A DNA stretch of 64,000 nt from Xanthoparmelia taractica (Eukaryota > Ascomycota > Lecanoromycetes > Lecanorales > Parmeliaceae). Location: NCBI GenBank assembly GCA_033085395.1, contig JANQBS010000177.1, forward strand, positions 20,551-84,550. The letters are read 5' to 3'. Positions 46,807 to 59,094 of this stretch are shown piece by piece. Under the pieces are notes generated by a model that did not search any database, was not told the origin of the DNA, and saw only the letters and a list, made by a program, of their open reading frames with translations. How positions within the stretch are numbered: position 1 is the stretch's first letter; each line of letters starts with the position of its first letter. Made by a program: the position numbers and the translations under genes.

Positions 46807-47316
46807 TCAATACTCGGTCCATATATTCGCACACCATTCATTCCTCACAAGCGTATGACACCCGAAATTCCTCCCATGGCTCTCAGCCGGGTCATCCACC
46901 CCCTTATCATGCGTAGTAGCATTCACGCCCGCCCTAACATCAAACAGCAAGCAAGACTCAGTATAGTGACCATCCAGCGCGTGATCGATCGTATGGTTAA
47001 CTGGCTCATCATCCCCCCTTCCAGCGAAGAAGTCCAGTGTTTCGGGCCGTTCGAGCGCGCGGCTGAGATGGTAGGATTGCATTTGGTAGGCTTCGTAGAA
47101 GCCGTAACTGCTTGTGTAGATGCCCGCGGGTTCGCCGTTGCAGTTTGGTTCGGCGTATATTTTGAACGTGAGGTCGTGTGAGAAGGGGGCCCCTGATCTA
47201 TTTCCTAGAGGTTGAGGAAATTCAGGTGGTTGGATGTTGGTGGTGGGGTTGGGGTTGGGGTTGGGGAGAGCGAGCGCTGTGATAGCGATGAAAGCGGTTG
47301 TAAGAATAAGTGCCAT
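46807..47316 (-). CDS. small secreted four-cysteine protein (169 aa), QMxSYHLS family
   Basis: Intronless gene from ATG 47316. Signal peptide MALILTTAFIAITALA, then a Pro-Asn repeat (PNPNPNP) encoded by C-rich codons, and a mature part with four cysteines in EPNC, ESCLLF, GCHTL and EWCAN. The core QMQSYHLSRALE, LDFFAGRGDD and the GCHTL motif align with the protein at 2619-3077 (QMRSYHLSDTLG, LGFWADVDW, GCHTL). The four cysteines occur in the same order. They are therefore divergent paralogues, about 44 kb apart on opposite strands. Three N-glycosylation sites (NRS, NHT, NAT) support secretion. Function unknown; effector-like by size and cysteine content only. Confidence 0.78.
   Translation of the reverse strand: MALILTTAFIAITALALPNPNPNPTTNIQPPEFPQPLGNRSGAPFSHDLTFKIYAEPNCNGEPAGIYTSSYGFYEAYQMQSYHLSRALERPETLDFFAGRGDDEPVNHTIDHALDGHYTESCLLFDVRAGVNATTHDKGVDDPAESHGRNFGCHTLVRNEWCANIWTEY
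47245..47266 (+). repeat. (GGGGTT)3GGGG tract, potential G-quadruplex
   Basis: Four runs of four G separated by TT on the plus strand. On the coding (minus) strand it encodes the Pro-Asn repeat of the secreted protein just after its signal peptide. The pattern meets the usual four-tract quadruplex rule and resembles a telomeric repeat type, but it is embedded in a coding exon. Confidence 0.8.
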
Positions 47317-48972
47317 GCTTGTGAGGCGTGGTGAGATGGTTCTGAAGGAACGTATTGGCTTTTTTGCTTGTGTAGAGGGATTGAGGCCGGTTGTCTTCTA
47401 TGATTGTGATGGGGAGAGATGATGGATTCGTGGTTTTCGCGTATCGATGTAGAGGGATTGTGTCTCGTTGCTTGAAAAGTATTAAACAAAGAGGGTGCAT
47501 GATGGGTACTTATAGCATCCCCAACCCGTTATCCGCCTCCATGAAACGTGTAAGAGAGAGAGAGAGACTGCCCGAGTTACTGCGAGAAGGAGTCATCTTG
47601 TTGAGCGAAATATGTAATGAAGTTTTGTTTCAGGCTTCCATCCTGTATCAAGTCCAGAAATGCCTGGCGACTCACCGTTTCATCTTTACTATTGGACGTC
47701 ATCCCACTTGCAATTTTCCTCGGTTGGATGAGGATGCCTTGTTTGAGGAGTGGAGATGATACGCAAGTTTGAGATCTGCTGCAGTTGTTTTAGGAGAATG
47801 CTGCTTTCATGAAACGCCTTCCAGTTACAAAGCAACGCCATAAAGTGTAGCATGTATATTTGTGGCATTTACTCGTTCCAGGGGCAGATGTGCTAGAATC
47901 GGGATAACAGTAGCAATCGGAGTCGTTCCAGGAGCCAACTTTTTCCCGAGTCATTTTATAGGATGTAGAAGTAAGGTGAGGTGTTCTACTCCGTAAGTAC
48001 GCTTATCTTTTCTCCTTCAACATTAGGCCAAGATGCAACAATGTGCGCCAGTCCCTTCCTCCTTCCTTCCTTCCTCACTTCCTTCCCCTACCATGTTCTC
48101 AATTGCCCCTCTACACCTCCGTCAGCCAAAACCCGCGGAAATACGACCAAGACTTTTGGCTACCGTGCTCGAGACACTCAGCGATTGATAGCGGCGGTAA
48201 TTTACTGATCTCCTGTGAAACGACTCTGAACACAGCTATGCCGTTCTATGTGAATGATGAAGGATTTGACGTTGCTACGGCGGTTAGCCCCGTGTCAAAG
48301 CCACAAGCTACGTTTGCTCAAAAAATTCCATTCAAACAGCTCTGCTAAAATTACTGCCTACACGACTCTGAAATGAAATAGATAAAGTAAAGCCATCATC
48401 GCTTTTCACACCAGCTTTAGTTCCGAGAGTCGTTGCGACTAGCTTCAGACCTAGATCAGATAGACATATCGCCCGCAGGAAGGAACAGATTACGGAGGCG
48501 GAAGATGAGTGCTGCAAGACCACTTATAGGCGACGCGAATAACCCTTCGATTTCAGCCGGCGATTCGTCATCTCCATACAATAAGAGCTGCCTATCGGGC
48601 ACTCTTTCACGACTCTCGAAAATGGTTGTTTCGACTTGAAGCTCCCCTAGCGCTTCTAAGTTTGATGTTTCGTTGCGATTATGTAGAAGCAGATGAGGAC
48701 TTTTGTTGAGTTTTGAAAGGTGGGATATGCCGTGGCGTTGACGATCCAACTCAAACTCCATAATTTGCAAAGAACTCCCGTCTTAGCAGATAGTTGCAGG
48801 ATTCCATGCCTCAGGATGAAAACGCCGACAGCGCAGAAATTAGGAAGTCCGATACTTGAGAGAAATGGAGCCACTGCCTAGAAGCATCCCTCGGGACGCA
48901 AGAGAACTCTGTAAAGGACGATCATTGATCCATGAGACATACCGCAAATGTTTCGATCGAAGTACAAAGCTT
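47317..48972. other. intergenic, no supported gene
   Basis: Includes a GA-rich microsatellite near 47552-47566 and a CTTC-rich tract near 48055-48080. Minus-strand frames at 48456-48874 have no signal peptide or motif and change frame, so they are not called. Confidence 0.4.
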
Positions 48973-50769
48973 CTAGCTGCCGAAATATGCTTGCTGGACC
49001 GGCTGCTGAGATGATGGTAATCCATGGTCATTCTCCTGCTTCCTGTACAGAGTACTCCTAAACCCACTCAATTGGACGCTTTCTGAGCTTCCATTGTGCT
49101 CCCCTCCCCGGAACACGATCTCGTTGAATGGCTTTCCAGCATACGTTACAATATCCCAGTCTGAGGCACAAAAGTTGTCCCAAACACTACCACCCGTCCT
49201 TTTCTGCTCAGAGGCTACTATTTGGGGGAACAGCCTCCACCTTTCACCCTCTTGCTTATCCTCGTCATTAAACAGCAACGTTGGCAAAACGTGCATCACC
49301 CAGAGTCCTCCAGTTCGCTCGTAGATTCCTTCAAGACCCATCAACGTGTCAACGCCGTTGGATATCCACCGTGTCACCGTCAGCCCATACTTATCAGATT
49401 GTGCAAGCGTAATACTCGAATTCAACCTTTGATCCTCGTACGTCCCGACATATCTCGCTCGCAGTTCTGCCATAGCAGCCTCCTCCGCGAAACTCACCAT
49501 CTCTTTGACAATTACCTCTCTGATGTCTCCAAGGGCTTTTCCGTTCCCAGCTACCAAGATGGTGATGCCGATGGCATATTCCGGAACCATGATCATTATA
49601 CTGGTATACCCTGGCAATCCGCCACCTTTAGTAACGAACGTCAATGGCCTCGTTGACTCCAACTCTTCCACAACCTCGTTGGTCCTAGCTCTGAAAATCT
49701 CCCAAGGCATACCGTAAAAGGTGTCGATGCTCCCTGAGAACGAAGTAGGCGTAAACCAGTTCCCGGCCGCGAGTGTTTGGGCATTGTAGGTACTCAGGAC
49801 GTATCTTAGCCATGTACTCAGATCTGAAGACGACGAATAGAGACCTCCTGTGGGGTTCTGCACGCCCATGTAGAACGGCCAGTAGTACTCCGTATCAGCT
49901 GGGACCGCTGCGACTTCATCCGGCGGCATCTTAAATCTGGTTCCGGCCATGCCGAGTGGTTGCAGGATGCGAGTAGTGATGTACTCGTCGTAGGGAACGC
50001 CAGAGACATTCGCAATGACAAGACCGAGCAGGTCGAAATTGATATTACCGTACGTAGACTTTTGGTTCGGCGCAAACAAGGGCTGCAGGGTTGTGGCCCA
50101 GGAGAGAAGGTCAATCGGTGTACATGCCGTGGTATAATTGACAAGATCATCACAGCTGGGTAGCCCCAGGTCGAACAGCGACTCGTTGATAGGTGGGAGC
50201 CCGAGATCTGCAGCTCTTTTAGGTTTAGTAATCAGGTCACCTTGGGCCAAATCACGGGGAATGCCAGATTGCTGAGTCGCAAGGGAGCGGAGAGTGATGT
50301 CCTTCCATGGGATCGATCCTTTTTGCGGAAGATTGAGTGCAGAGACGTAATTAGAGACCGGCTCATCCAGACTTAGGTTACCAGCCTGTTGTTGCTGCAG
50401 GATGGCAAGGACGGTGAAGGGTTTGGTCATGCTCGCGATGCGGTAAGCGGTAGTGTTGCTGATTTCTTTAGCGCCACGGCGGAGGCTGCTGCGGACTTTT
50501 GCGGTGTGGTGGATGCTGATGAGGGTATGTGTCTGGGATGTGACCTCCAAAGAGAAGGAGGTTTTGTTATACTCATCTTGTTGGCTTAGAGACCTGATGG
50601 CATTGTAGATCCGATTGCTTGTGCGTTGGAGCGATTGGCCGTGACGATCAAAGTCAGGAGGTGGGAAGGCTGGAGTAGGTAAGTCGCATGACACTGATGC
50701 TAACGAAAAGGGGCTGCTAATGAGGACAAACAGAAGGATAATGCTTGGAAGTATATCCAGAGACGCCAT
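48973..50769 (-). CDS. secreted beta-lactamase-family serine hydrolase (598 aa)
   Basis: Intronless gene. The frame is open to a TTG at 50775 but ATG 50769 is the natural start and begins a signal peptide (MASLDILPSIILLFVLISSP). Class C beta-lactamase/penicillin-binding fold: nucleophile motif SMTK in YRIASMTKPFTVLAIL (near residue 117), YxN in KSTYGNINFDLLGL, and KGGGLPGY as the third (KTG-like) motif near residue 390. The C-terminal 170 residues form the beta-rich domain often found on the fungal members. Several N-x-S/T sites fit secretion. Fungal members of this family are mostly uncharacterised; some act as esterases, transesterases or D-peptidases in secondary metabolism or detoxification. 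No cluster partner is evident next to it, so the substrate is unknown. Confidence 0.88.
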   Translation of the reverse strand: MASLDILPSIILLFVLISSPFSLASVSCDLPTPAFPPPDFDRHGQSLQRTSNRIYNAIRSLSQQDEYNKTSFSLEVTSQTHTLISIHHTAKVRSSLRRGAKEISNTTAYRIASMTKPFTVLAILQQQQAGNLSLDEPVSNYVSALNLPQKGSIPWKDITLRSLATQQSGIPRDLAQGDLITKPKRAADLGLPPINESLFDLGLPSCDDLVNYTTACTPIDLLSWATTLQPLFAPNQKSTYGNINFDLLGLVIANVSGVPYDEYITTRILQPLGMAGTRFKMPPDEVAAVPADTEYYWPFYMGVQNPTGGLYSSSSDLSTWLRYVLSTYNAQTLAAGNWFTPTSFSGSIDTFYGMPWEIFRARTNEVVEELESTRPLTFVTKGGGLPGYTSIMIMVPEYAIGITILVAGNGKALGDIREVIVKEMVSFAEEAAMAELRARYVGTYEDQRLNSSITLAQSDKYGLTVTRWISNGVDTLMGLEGIYERTGGLWVMHVLPTLLFNDEDKQEGERWRLFPQIVASEQKRTGGSVWDNFCASDWDIVTYAGKPFNEIVFRGGEHNGSSESVQLSGFRSTLYRKQENDHGLPSSQQPVQQAYFGS

Positions 50770-53312
50770 CTCCAACTTCTTTTTACCCTCTCAGTTTGCG
50801 CGTGGTTGACTCAGTAGAAGTTACCTAAGTAACCCAGTCCCACTATCTCCGGCTGTGGCTCAGCTAGCCCTACGCTGCCGCCGTCTATTGAACGTTACCC
50901 GCCACACCATTCCTAGCCACAGGCGACCGAGTGAAAGACTGGCATCATCGCAAATATTCTACCTCGACATGACCAGCTCCTTAAGGAGCTTCAGGAGCCT
51001 GCGGCTTGCCTTAGCAGTAGAACATTGATGATATAGAAGCCCAGAGGTCTTGAAGTTATGAATCTCGGAGGAGCTGTGAAGAAGCCATGGACTGAAGCAA
51101 AGATGCTAAGTGTGCAATTACGAAGACGGGGATAATAGGGCGACTTAAAGCTTTCTGTTTCTTGTTACAGTCAGAGCAGTAGGTACACAATGTGAAAAGA
51201 AACCTCGAACAGCAGAGACTAAAGTTTTTCCTGCCCACAATTGACAGCACTTCTCTAGTTCTGCTTCGTTTACTGGAACATTGGTAGAATGGGACATCTT
51301 TTCTTTAACGCGGAGCACGAATCTGTAGAGTATCGCGTTACCGCAGCCTATCTATCAGAAATAATAATAGAAGATGATTGGACCAACATCAGTCATGACT
51401 TTCGAAAAGCTGCCAACACGTGCAACCTACAAAACATCTCGCTTGGACTCGAGCACGACCCTGTATACGGTTCAGCCTGATGACAGAGAGATCACCAGCG
51501 AGACTTTGATGACTATGCCAAGATCTGAGCTTGGATTATAGAACGGGTATGGGACAGGTATCTTACAAATTACAGAAAGCCCGCTCGTCCTTCGAGAAGG
51601 AGCAAACAGACTGTGCAGTCATCGCGCATCGATGAGCGGCCATGCGTCGATCTTCGCTCTACTTTGGGCCACTGGAGGCCATCACTAGGGAGATGATATA
51701 AAGGCTTACCGCGTACGCCCTGCCTCCTTGTGCCGCCCTCTCCTCTAATTGCAGACTGACACTTTCCCATGCGCAACCCAGTCAAGGATTTCTCAGTAAT
51801 ATTGTTTCCTCTCTCCAAGCCATCATAATATTGCGTCCATTTCCTAGCTAACAGCATCTGTGCGAACCGAATCGCAGATGTGACCGAGCAATCTAAGATT
51901 CAGGGACAAGAGAAAAGAGAACAATACCGCCTCGCCCCTCAAATGTAAGAATCACTTTCCCATGCCTGTAAGAAAGAAACCATTTTCCTAAGAAACAACA
52001 TCAAGACCTCGCAGAGTTTAAGATATACATCTTTCAGACGCAAATTTCGTTACCATTCCGAGCACAGCATCTTTCAATGGCCGATATGTCGCCAATGGGG
52101 GATCATTAATGTCCTCTCCAATCCGGAGATCACATATCTTTGCTCTTGCCCAGTGGGAATAGTGGCATCGTCCCATAGACCCTATTTTGCTTAATGACCT
52201 GATGCTGGATGGCGAATCCGGCAATTCATTGTCTATGCTACGAGGCTACGAGCTCTAGAAAGCAATTATCACTCCAGCAAAGCATGCGTTAGGCTGGTGG
52301 CCAATTTCAGATGTACTTAGTGCCGGCCAAGCAAAGGATTTTTCCTCTTACCAGGATAGCCAAGCAATCTTACAGATGCAAATTCCTTGGCCGGAGCTCG
52401 AGGATTGGGATGCATGTATGGTGGCATCGTTGCTTTCGAGACTGAAAATACTTTTAAGCACTGGCAAACCATCAGTTTGCGCTAGCAGAGAAGTGAGCCT
52501 ACACAGCCCAGTCACATTCTCGAACCCGTTCTCCACGGGCTTCGTCGACTGCGAAGAGCGAACGCTAGCAGAAGCGCAGACGCAGACGTGAAACCGGGCA
52601 AGAAGAGCTGACTGTGTATGTCAATACTCAAGATAGCGCAAACTCTATTAGCTTTAAAATCACCTACACTCTTCTCGATTTCATAGGAGGATCTCAGGAC
52701 GCCCACAGCCATGAGACAGCGAGTAATAACCCTGGCAGAGGCGGGACAGAGGGGAATGCGACCAATAATGCCGAATCTAGTAGGCTTGAGGGTTGTGTTC
52801 ATTGCCCTGTAAGAGCAGAACAAGAACCTGTAGGACTGGAGGATTCGAGAATGGCATCGCAGGCTTCGATGAGAGCGATATAGGGATCCAAGCCATCCGA
52901 GAAACACACGTCTCATAGACTTTTATTCCTAGATTAATTTCACACTCTTCAGTCCTCAGCAAGGATCGGAGCGCGTGATAGCAACAATCCGTAGGATCCC
53001 AACGAGGTTCAAAAACACTGGTCACAATGTACATCTCGATATCGAAGGAGCGACGATTTTGAACCCTGAGTGCTATAAACGAGTTGAACTAAAAGAGTGC
53101 TATAGCTCCAAATGCTGCGCCTCCAAGGAAATCCATGACCTACTTCCTAATATAGCCACCTTCGTGCATTTGAAAGCCTTAACGGTCAAATTGCTACGCC
53201 TGGACCAGTAGACAACGTATGACGAAGAAGCAGAGGGCTTCCATCTCCACCATCACGGCCGAAGCCAGCAAGAGCCTCTCAATCATCCTGACAAACAACC
53301 CTGTACCTTCTC
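50770..53312. other. gene-poor stretch, no supported gene
   Basis: About 2.5 kb with many short frames on both strands (for example 51289-51480 and 52975-53211 plus, 52512-52916 minus) but no recognisable domain, signal peptide or splice structure. It may hold decayed genes. Composition is still ordinary, unlike the AT-rich block that follows. Confidence 0.4.
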
Positions 53313-53685
53313 TCAAATGTTCTCGCAACTGTTGCGCCTCGAAGGTAATGAGCCAGAGGCCAAAAGGAGGCAAGGCTGGAAGGCTATGAGAAAGCTAATC
53401 GACATAGCGAGAGCGGCATCGTAGAAAGGGCGATTGTGGAAGAGGGCGTCCTGTTGGTATTGTAGCACATTGAAGTACTCTAGGCTCGGGTCTTGGACAG
53501 GCTGTGGGCTCGAGACTAGATTGCTGTTAGGACTCGGGTTAGTTTCTGGTAGGACTAGGACTTAAGTCGTCCATGTCTATGGGGGACGCTTTTGAGAAAT
53601 TCGGTCCGGGATTCATTGTGGGTATGGTTGGAGCGCAGAGATAGCACGAAGAGGGTTGGTGCTGTCCCTCCGCCTCGTACATCAT
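53313..53685 (-). pseudogene. possible short gene remnant with one frameshift
   Basis: ATG 53685 opens a frame with a CYLC motif, then a Pro/Ser/Asp-rich stretch (PIDMDDLSPSPT), which stops at TAA. One base out of phase, a second frame continues smoothly (NPSPNSNLVSSPQPVQDPSL, YFNVLQYQQDALF, then a hydrophobic helix ALAMSISFLIAF) to a TGA at 53315-53313. Together they read like one protein of roughly 120 residues broken by an indel. It could equally be a chance overlap. No family recognised. It is the last gene-like sequence before the AT-rich block. Confidence 0.3.
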
Positions 53686-53965
53686 GGAAGGAAGGCATTC
53701 CTTGCTCTAGAGACTATACAGTACCTGTATGTTGAAGCAAATCAAGCAAGAATGGGTTTGTAGGGCATGTCTTGGCAGCTGAAGAAGACAGAAATCTGCC
53801 CCCAGCTTAGTGTGGTGCTCACCTGAGGATACCGCTTTTAGGTGCGGGCTAGGTGATAGGGGGGTGACGCAGTACCCTTATCAGGGTGATTAGCATCTCG
53901 GCCGAATAAACACGCTTATCTTTTATTCTTTCATTTATCTTAATTCTAAATATAATTAAATATTT

Positions 53966-53998
53966 AAAAAAGCGTGCGCGCGTTCTTCGCGCTTTTTT
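53966..53998. repeat. short hairpin at the edge of the AT-rich block
   Basis: AAAAAAGCG at 53966-53974 pairs with CGCTTTTTT at 53990-53998, around a CpG-rich loop. It marks the transition from ordinary to AT-rich DNA and could be part of a transposon end; no partner end was found. Confidence 0.45.
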
Positions 53999-56900
53999 AT
54001 ATAGTCTTATTTAGATAATCTCGAAGATAATTACCGTGATAAGATATAAAGAAAAGCGATACGCCGCGATAATTATTACTATTATAATATTTATTCTCGA
54101 CTTTCTTCTCTATTCTATATAATTATAGACTAAAAAGAAGTATCGACAAAGAAGCTTTTAAAGAGAGTTGAAGTTAATAATTATAAGTAAAAAGCTTATT
54201 AGACGAAGAATAATATTAAGAATAATATAAAATATATAAGAAAGATATTAAAGAATTAGAATTAGATGTTAAAACGTTACGAGAAGTAAATGTAAATATC
54301 GACTCGATTCTATTTAAACGTCTATATTAATCCGATTAAGTAGATAAATAAATAGTGTCGAGAAGAAGAAGAGACGCGATACGAGAATAATACTTTTTAA
54401 TAATATTACTACGATTAACGTATATTATGCGATAGGGTTATAACGTCTTAAAGAAGATATTCTTTTTCTCGAACTTATTATTATTAAAGATTTTCTTCGC
54501 TATTACGTTATTATTAATCGAAAAAGAATCGACGACGAGCGAATTATCGTCGATTTCGTAAACACTTTTATAGAGTAATTCTTCGCTAGATTTACTCGAG
54601 TTACTAATAATCTAATTAATAAAAAAGATAGACGAATAATATATAATATAAGCGTATTCTAAATTAAAATATAATATTCTCGTCGCTAATAAAACTTAAT
54701 TAATAAATAAAAAATATCTTAATTAAAGAAGATCTAATCGTAAATAAGAAGAAACTAAAATAACTAATCGATAAAAGAGAGCTAGTTTAGTTTAACGTTA
54801 TATTCTAGACTATCGACGATATCTAATTTATCTATTTACGTAATAAAGCTTAAGTTTTCTTTATAATCGCTATCTTCTATTAGATTAAAGCGAGAATTAA
54901 CGTCTTCTTTTCTAATTAGAAGAATAAAGATAAAAATAATCTTCGATATCAAATAAATTTTTAAGAGACGATTTAAGAAAAACTTTATTAATTTACTTAT
55001 AGAATATATAAGTTATTTTAATACGCATTTCTAGCGATAAGTGAAAAATAATTTATCGAATCGACTAGCGCTAAGTAAAAAATAATCGCGATTTAAAAAA
55101 TATTATATATTATTTCTTAAATATCCCTTTCGATAGATTAATTAATAATAATTTACTTCTATAGATACGATACGTCTACTAGTTAATACGGCAAGCTATT
55201 ATATAATAATATTTAGTATTTACTAGCTTTAGCTCTCGCGAATAAGACTTTCTAGGATATCGACTTCGTAGAAAATTTCTAATAATTATAAATTTCTTTA
55301 GATAAGAGCGAACTAATTCTTCGATAGACTAATTTCGTTAAGCATCTATCGATTCTACGTAACGCTATTATATAATAGAATATTTCGAAAGAGCCGCTAT
55401 CGAAGAAAACGTTTAATCGCATTATTAAATCTATAATAAATCTTTCGAGATACTTTAATAATACTATAGTTTATATTATACGTCGCTATCTCGATAAGAA
55501 GATTAATAATAAATTATCTTTAAAGATAAATAGAATATAGACTCGAATCGCGCTAACGAACGAATCGAATAGAGAGGTATATCGAAATCGAGAGATCTCA
55601 ATATATAACGCAGATCGATACTCGTATATATAGCTAAAGCTACGTTACGAATATCTCTTCTATCGACGAAAGATCGATCTTCTTAAATAAATTTATTCAA
55701 TAAGATTATATCGATTATTTTTAATTCTTTATAAAATTTCGCGAAAAGAGTCTTTTAAATAATCTTTTAATTAAAAGAGAAGCTACGATTAAACGAAATT
55801 TATAACTTCTAGAATTTATTAATTAAGTCTATTAACTTTAAATCGAAAATATTACTATTTCTTAAATTAAAGCTACTCGAAATAAAGCTCGAGTTTATCG
55901 CGTTAGTCTAATTAAGAAGAGTTTATAGAAATATAAGATTAAATAGATTTGAAAGCGAAGAGACTAAAAAATTATAATACGCGAGAAGAAACGACTTAAT
56001 AATAATAAAAATACGAAGCTCTTAGAGATACTATTATAGATAATATCAAAACGAGGTCGTCTTATAAGAACGATAATTTCGAATAAAATTATATTCGATA
56101 AAGAACAACGATAAGCTATAGAGAATCTATATTCTCTTATATCTTAAGACTACACGATCTTATATTAACTTAAAGAGAAGTCTATTAATAGTATCTATCT
56201 CGTAAAGAACTATAATATAAAGATAATAAGATAAAGAATCGAAATATCTTCTTTAATTATATAAGTCTAATAATCGTAGTTTACGTAAATCTTAGCGAAG
56301 TATATATATATAACTATCGTTATAAAGAATTAGTATATACGCTCGAGTTATAGTAACTCGAGTTGAGATATTACTTCGCTTACTTTAGTTAATCTATCGA
56401 AGAAGAGTGAGATAAGCACTATTAAATATATCTTAAGTCGATTACTTCTAAGCGATACGCATCTATTATTTATTACTATATACTTATTCGTTCTATTTTC
56501 TATTCTTTCTATATAAATAATAATCGACTTAACGCATTATTACGATAGAATTTCTAGACTAAAGAGATAAAATTATAAAGTTATTTTTAATTATATCTTA
56601 AAGTATCTCGTTAGTCGTTAAAGTGTTCTTATTCTTTATATAGCTTATAGCTTAGTAATAAGATATTATTTTTATATTATCTAAGCGATACGCACGATTT
56701 GCGAATAAATCTATAAATAAATAAGTATTAGCACTAAGAGTATAACTCGAAAACGCTTATTAATTAAACTTTTAATATTGTAAGTTAAAAGCGAAAGAGA
56801 TAAAATAAAAATAAATAAAAATTATAGTCTCGGAAGCGAAATAAAGACGCTTTAAAGATCGATCGTAGCAATAAATAACGTTTCCGTTAATTATTAAATC

Positions 56901-58284
56901 GAAGAGCTTTCGACGAAATTCTAGTCGTATCTTTATATATCTCGTTAAAGAGTTTCTTTATTAATATAACTATCGACGATAATTCGCAGAATCTACTAGA
57001 ATTAATTTATAATAAATTAACGTTATCTCTAGATACTAATAAATTATATATAATAAATAATATTAATTCAAGCGAAAACTTTAAATAAAAAGAGATATAC
57101 GATAAGCTAGATTAATTAAGAAATTTATTAAAGACTAAATCTAATAAATTTGAGCTCTATTCGCTCGTCAAGAATACTTTATTCTCTCTATATTTACGTT
57201 CTCGATCTTTATTATATTTCTTCGTAAGAGGTATTTACGATAATAACGATGATAATAATAACGATAAAAGTCTACTTTCGCAAATTATAACTTTTAATAA
57301 TATCTATTTTTCGATAACAAAGAATATTTATCTAATAGAGTCGATCGATTATAATACTATTAAATCGGAAAACGTTTCTATTAAGATTAAGAAATCTTAT
57401 ATTACGCTTCGAATACGTTAACCCGAACTAAGATCTAAATTTAAGAAGTTGCTATGATTAAGTTAATTAAAGTAAGCTCTAGCTTAAAAGTCTTCTTCTC
57501 GAAAGTCGAGTGTTAACGATTGTAAAAAAGAGCGAACTTAAATCTATTTTTAACGAAAACATCGCTTTAGAGTTATATAAAAGAATTCTCGTTTATCTAA
57601 ATCTCGTCTCTCGTAATTCTATATATTTGCACTTTATTAAATTTCTATCTTAAGAAATAGTACTTACGTTTAATAGCGAATTAAAAATAATCTAGTCGTT
57701 TAGATTAAAGCTATCGTCTTAATGGAAATCGGAAATAGAACGAAAAGTAGAATTATACTAGCTAGATATAGTTTCTTAAATAGAAATAAATTTAGAATTC
57801 CGAATATTCTAAATAAGTCGTGCTTACTACTCTATTCTTATATTATTATACTCGCGTAGATCTACGCTAATCAAGCTTTCGCCGCCCTCGAACTAACTTA
57901 TATAAAATAACTATTTCGTCTCTTTAGAAGCGAAAAATATTTCTTTAACTTTTACTAATATTATATTAAAATAGATCTTATTTTATAAATAGAGATAGTC
58001 TCTTTATATATATATTAGTATATTAAAACGTTATCTAGCTTCGATAAGCTCTAAAGAATATATTAGGTTACTAAGACATATACGTCGAAGCTAAGTAAAT
58101 TATTAAAATTCTTTAAGCGACTATCTAGCATCTATAACGCGTAGTCTCTCGACTATAGATAGGTAATTACTCTTAGCCGCTACTTAAAGCGCCGTTCTTC
58201 ACTATTAAATTTAGTAGCAATATTAATATTAGTCTTTTATTAAAGTAATCTTTCTATTATACTCTAAAGTACGGGTCGGAAATA

Positions 58285-58556
58285 CGGGTCGGAAAGGTGT
58301 GATATATTTGATGGTATGGGACTAGTTTTTCGAATACCATACCGAAAGATATGGGATATTCCATACTCCCATTGAGTTTTTAATAAATATATTATATAAT
58401 ATTTTTTTATATTCTAAAAATACGTAAAAAGCTTAAGCGAACGCTTATGTAATTATAAAATTCTATAAATAGATTAAAAAGATATAATTTTTTAAAAAAA
58501 GTTGAAAAAAAGTTAAAAACGACTATGTTCAACAGATACCACACCTTTCCGACCCG
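58285..58556 (+). mobile_element. MITE copy B (272 bp)
   Basis: Same orientation and length as copy A, flanked by TA. Differences from copy A are mostly C/T and G/A transitions, as RIP would produce. A partial extra copy of the terminal repeat (CGGGTCGGAAA) sits just outside at 58272-58282, and the sequence TACTCTAAAGTA is present on both sides of the whole unit. Confidence 0.9.
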
Positions 58557-59094
58557 TACTCTAAAGTAATCGCGCTTGCTATTCTAGCTAATAATTGTTA
58601 TTATAATAATTTAATTGCCGGCCTTACTTCTATTAGATCGTTATAAAAAGAGTTAATTCGCCTAATATTTGTTATAGCGTAGGTAGAGGAATATAGAGAG
58701 TCTCTATTAATAAGTTATAGACGCTTCTAAGAATCGTCGGCCTTATTTTTTATAATAATTCTTATTAGATTCGTAAAATAGGTATATAAACCTAATATAA
58801 TATTTAAATAAACGTCGATTAGTAAGAAAACGAATTTAAATTATTAAATAAACTCTATAGTTACTATAAGAAAGGGGACAATAGCTATTTTAAGAGTTAT
58901 CTAAGACTACGTATACTCTTAATATACTTCGTGAAAAAATACTAAATAGTCTTGCAATATATAGAGATCGTAAACGTGCAAGAAGTCTCGACTTGAGCCG
59001 CGTTTTAAAGAACTATTATTGAGTGTTCTAGAAGAACTTATTTAGTCGGCGTATAATTAACGTTCTACGAAGCGATATATTAACTATATATTAA

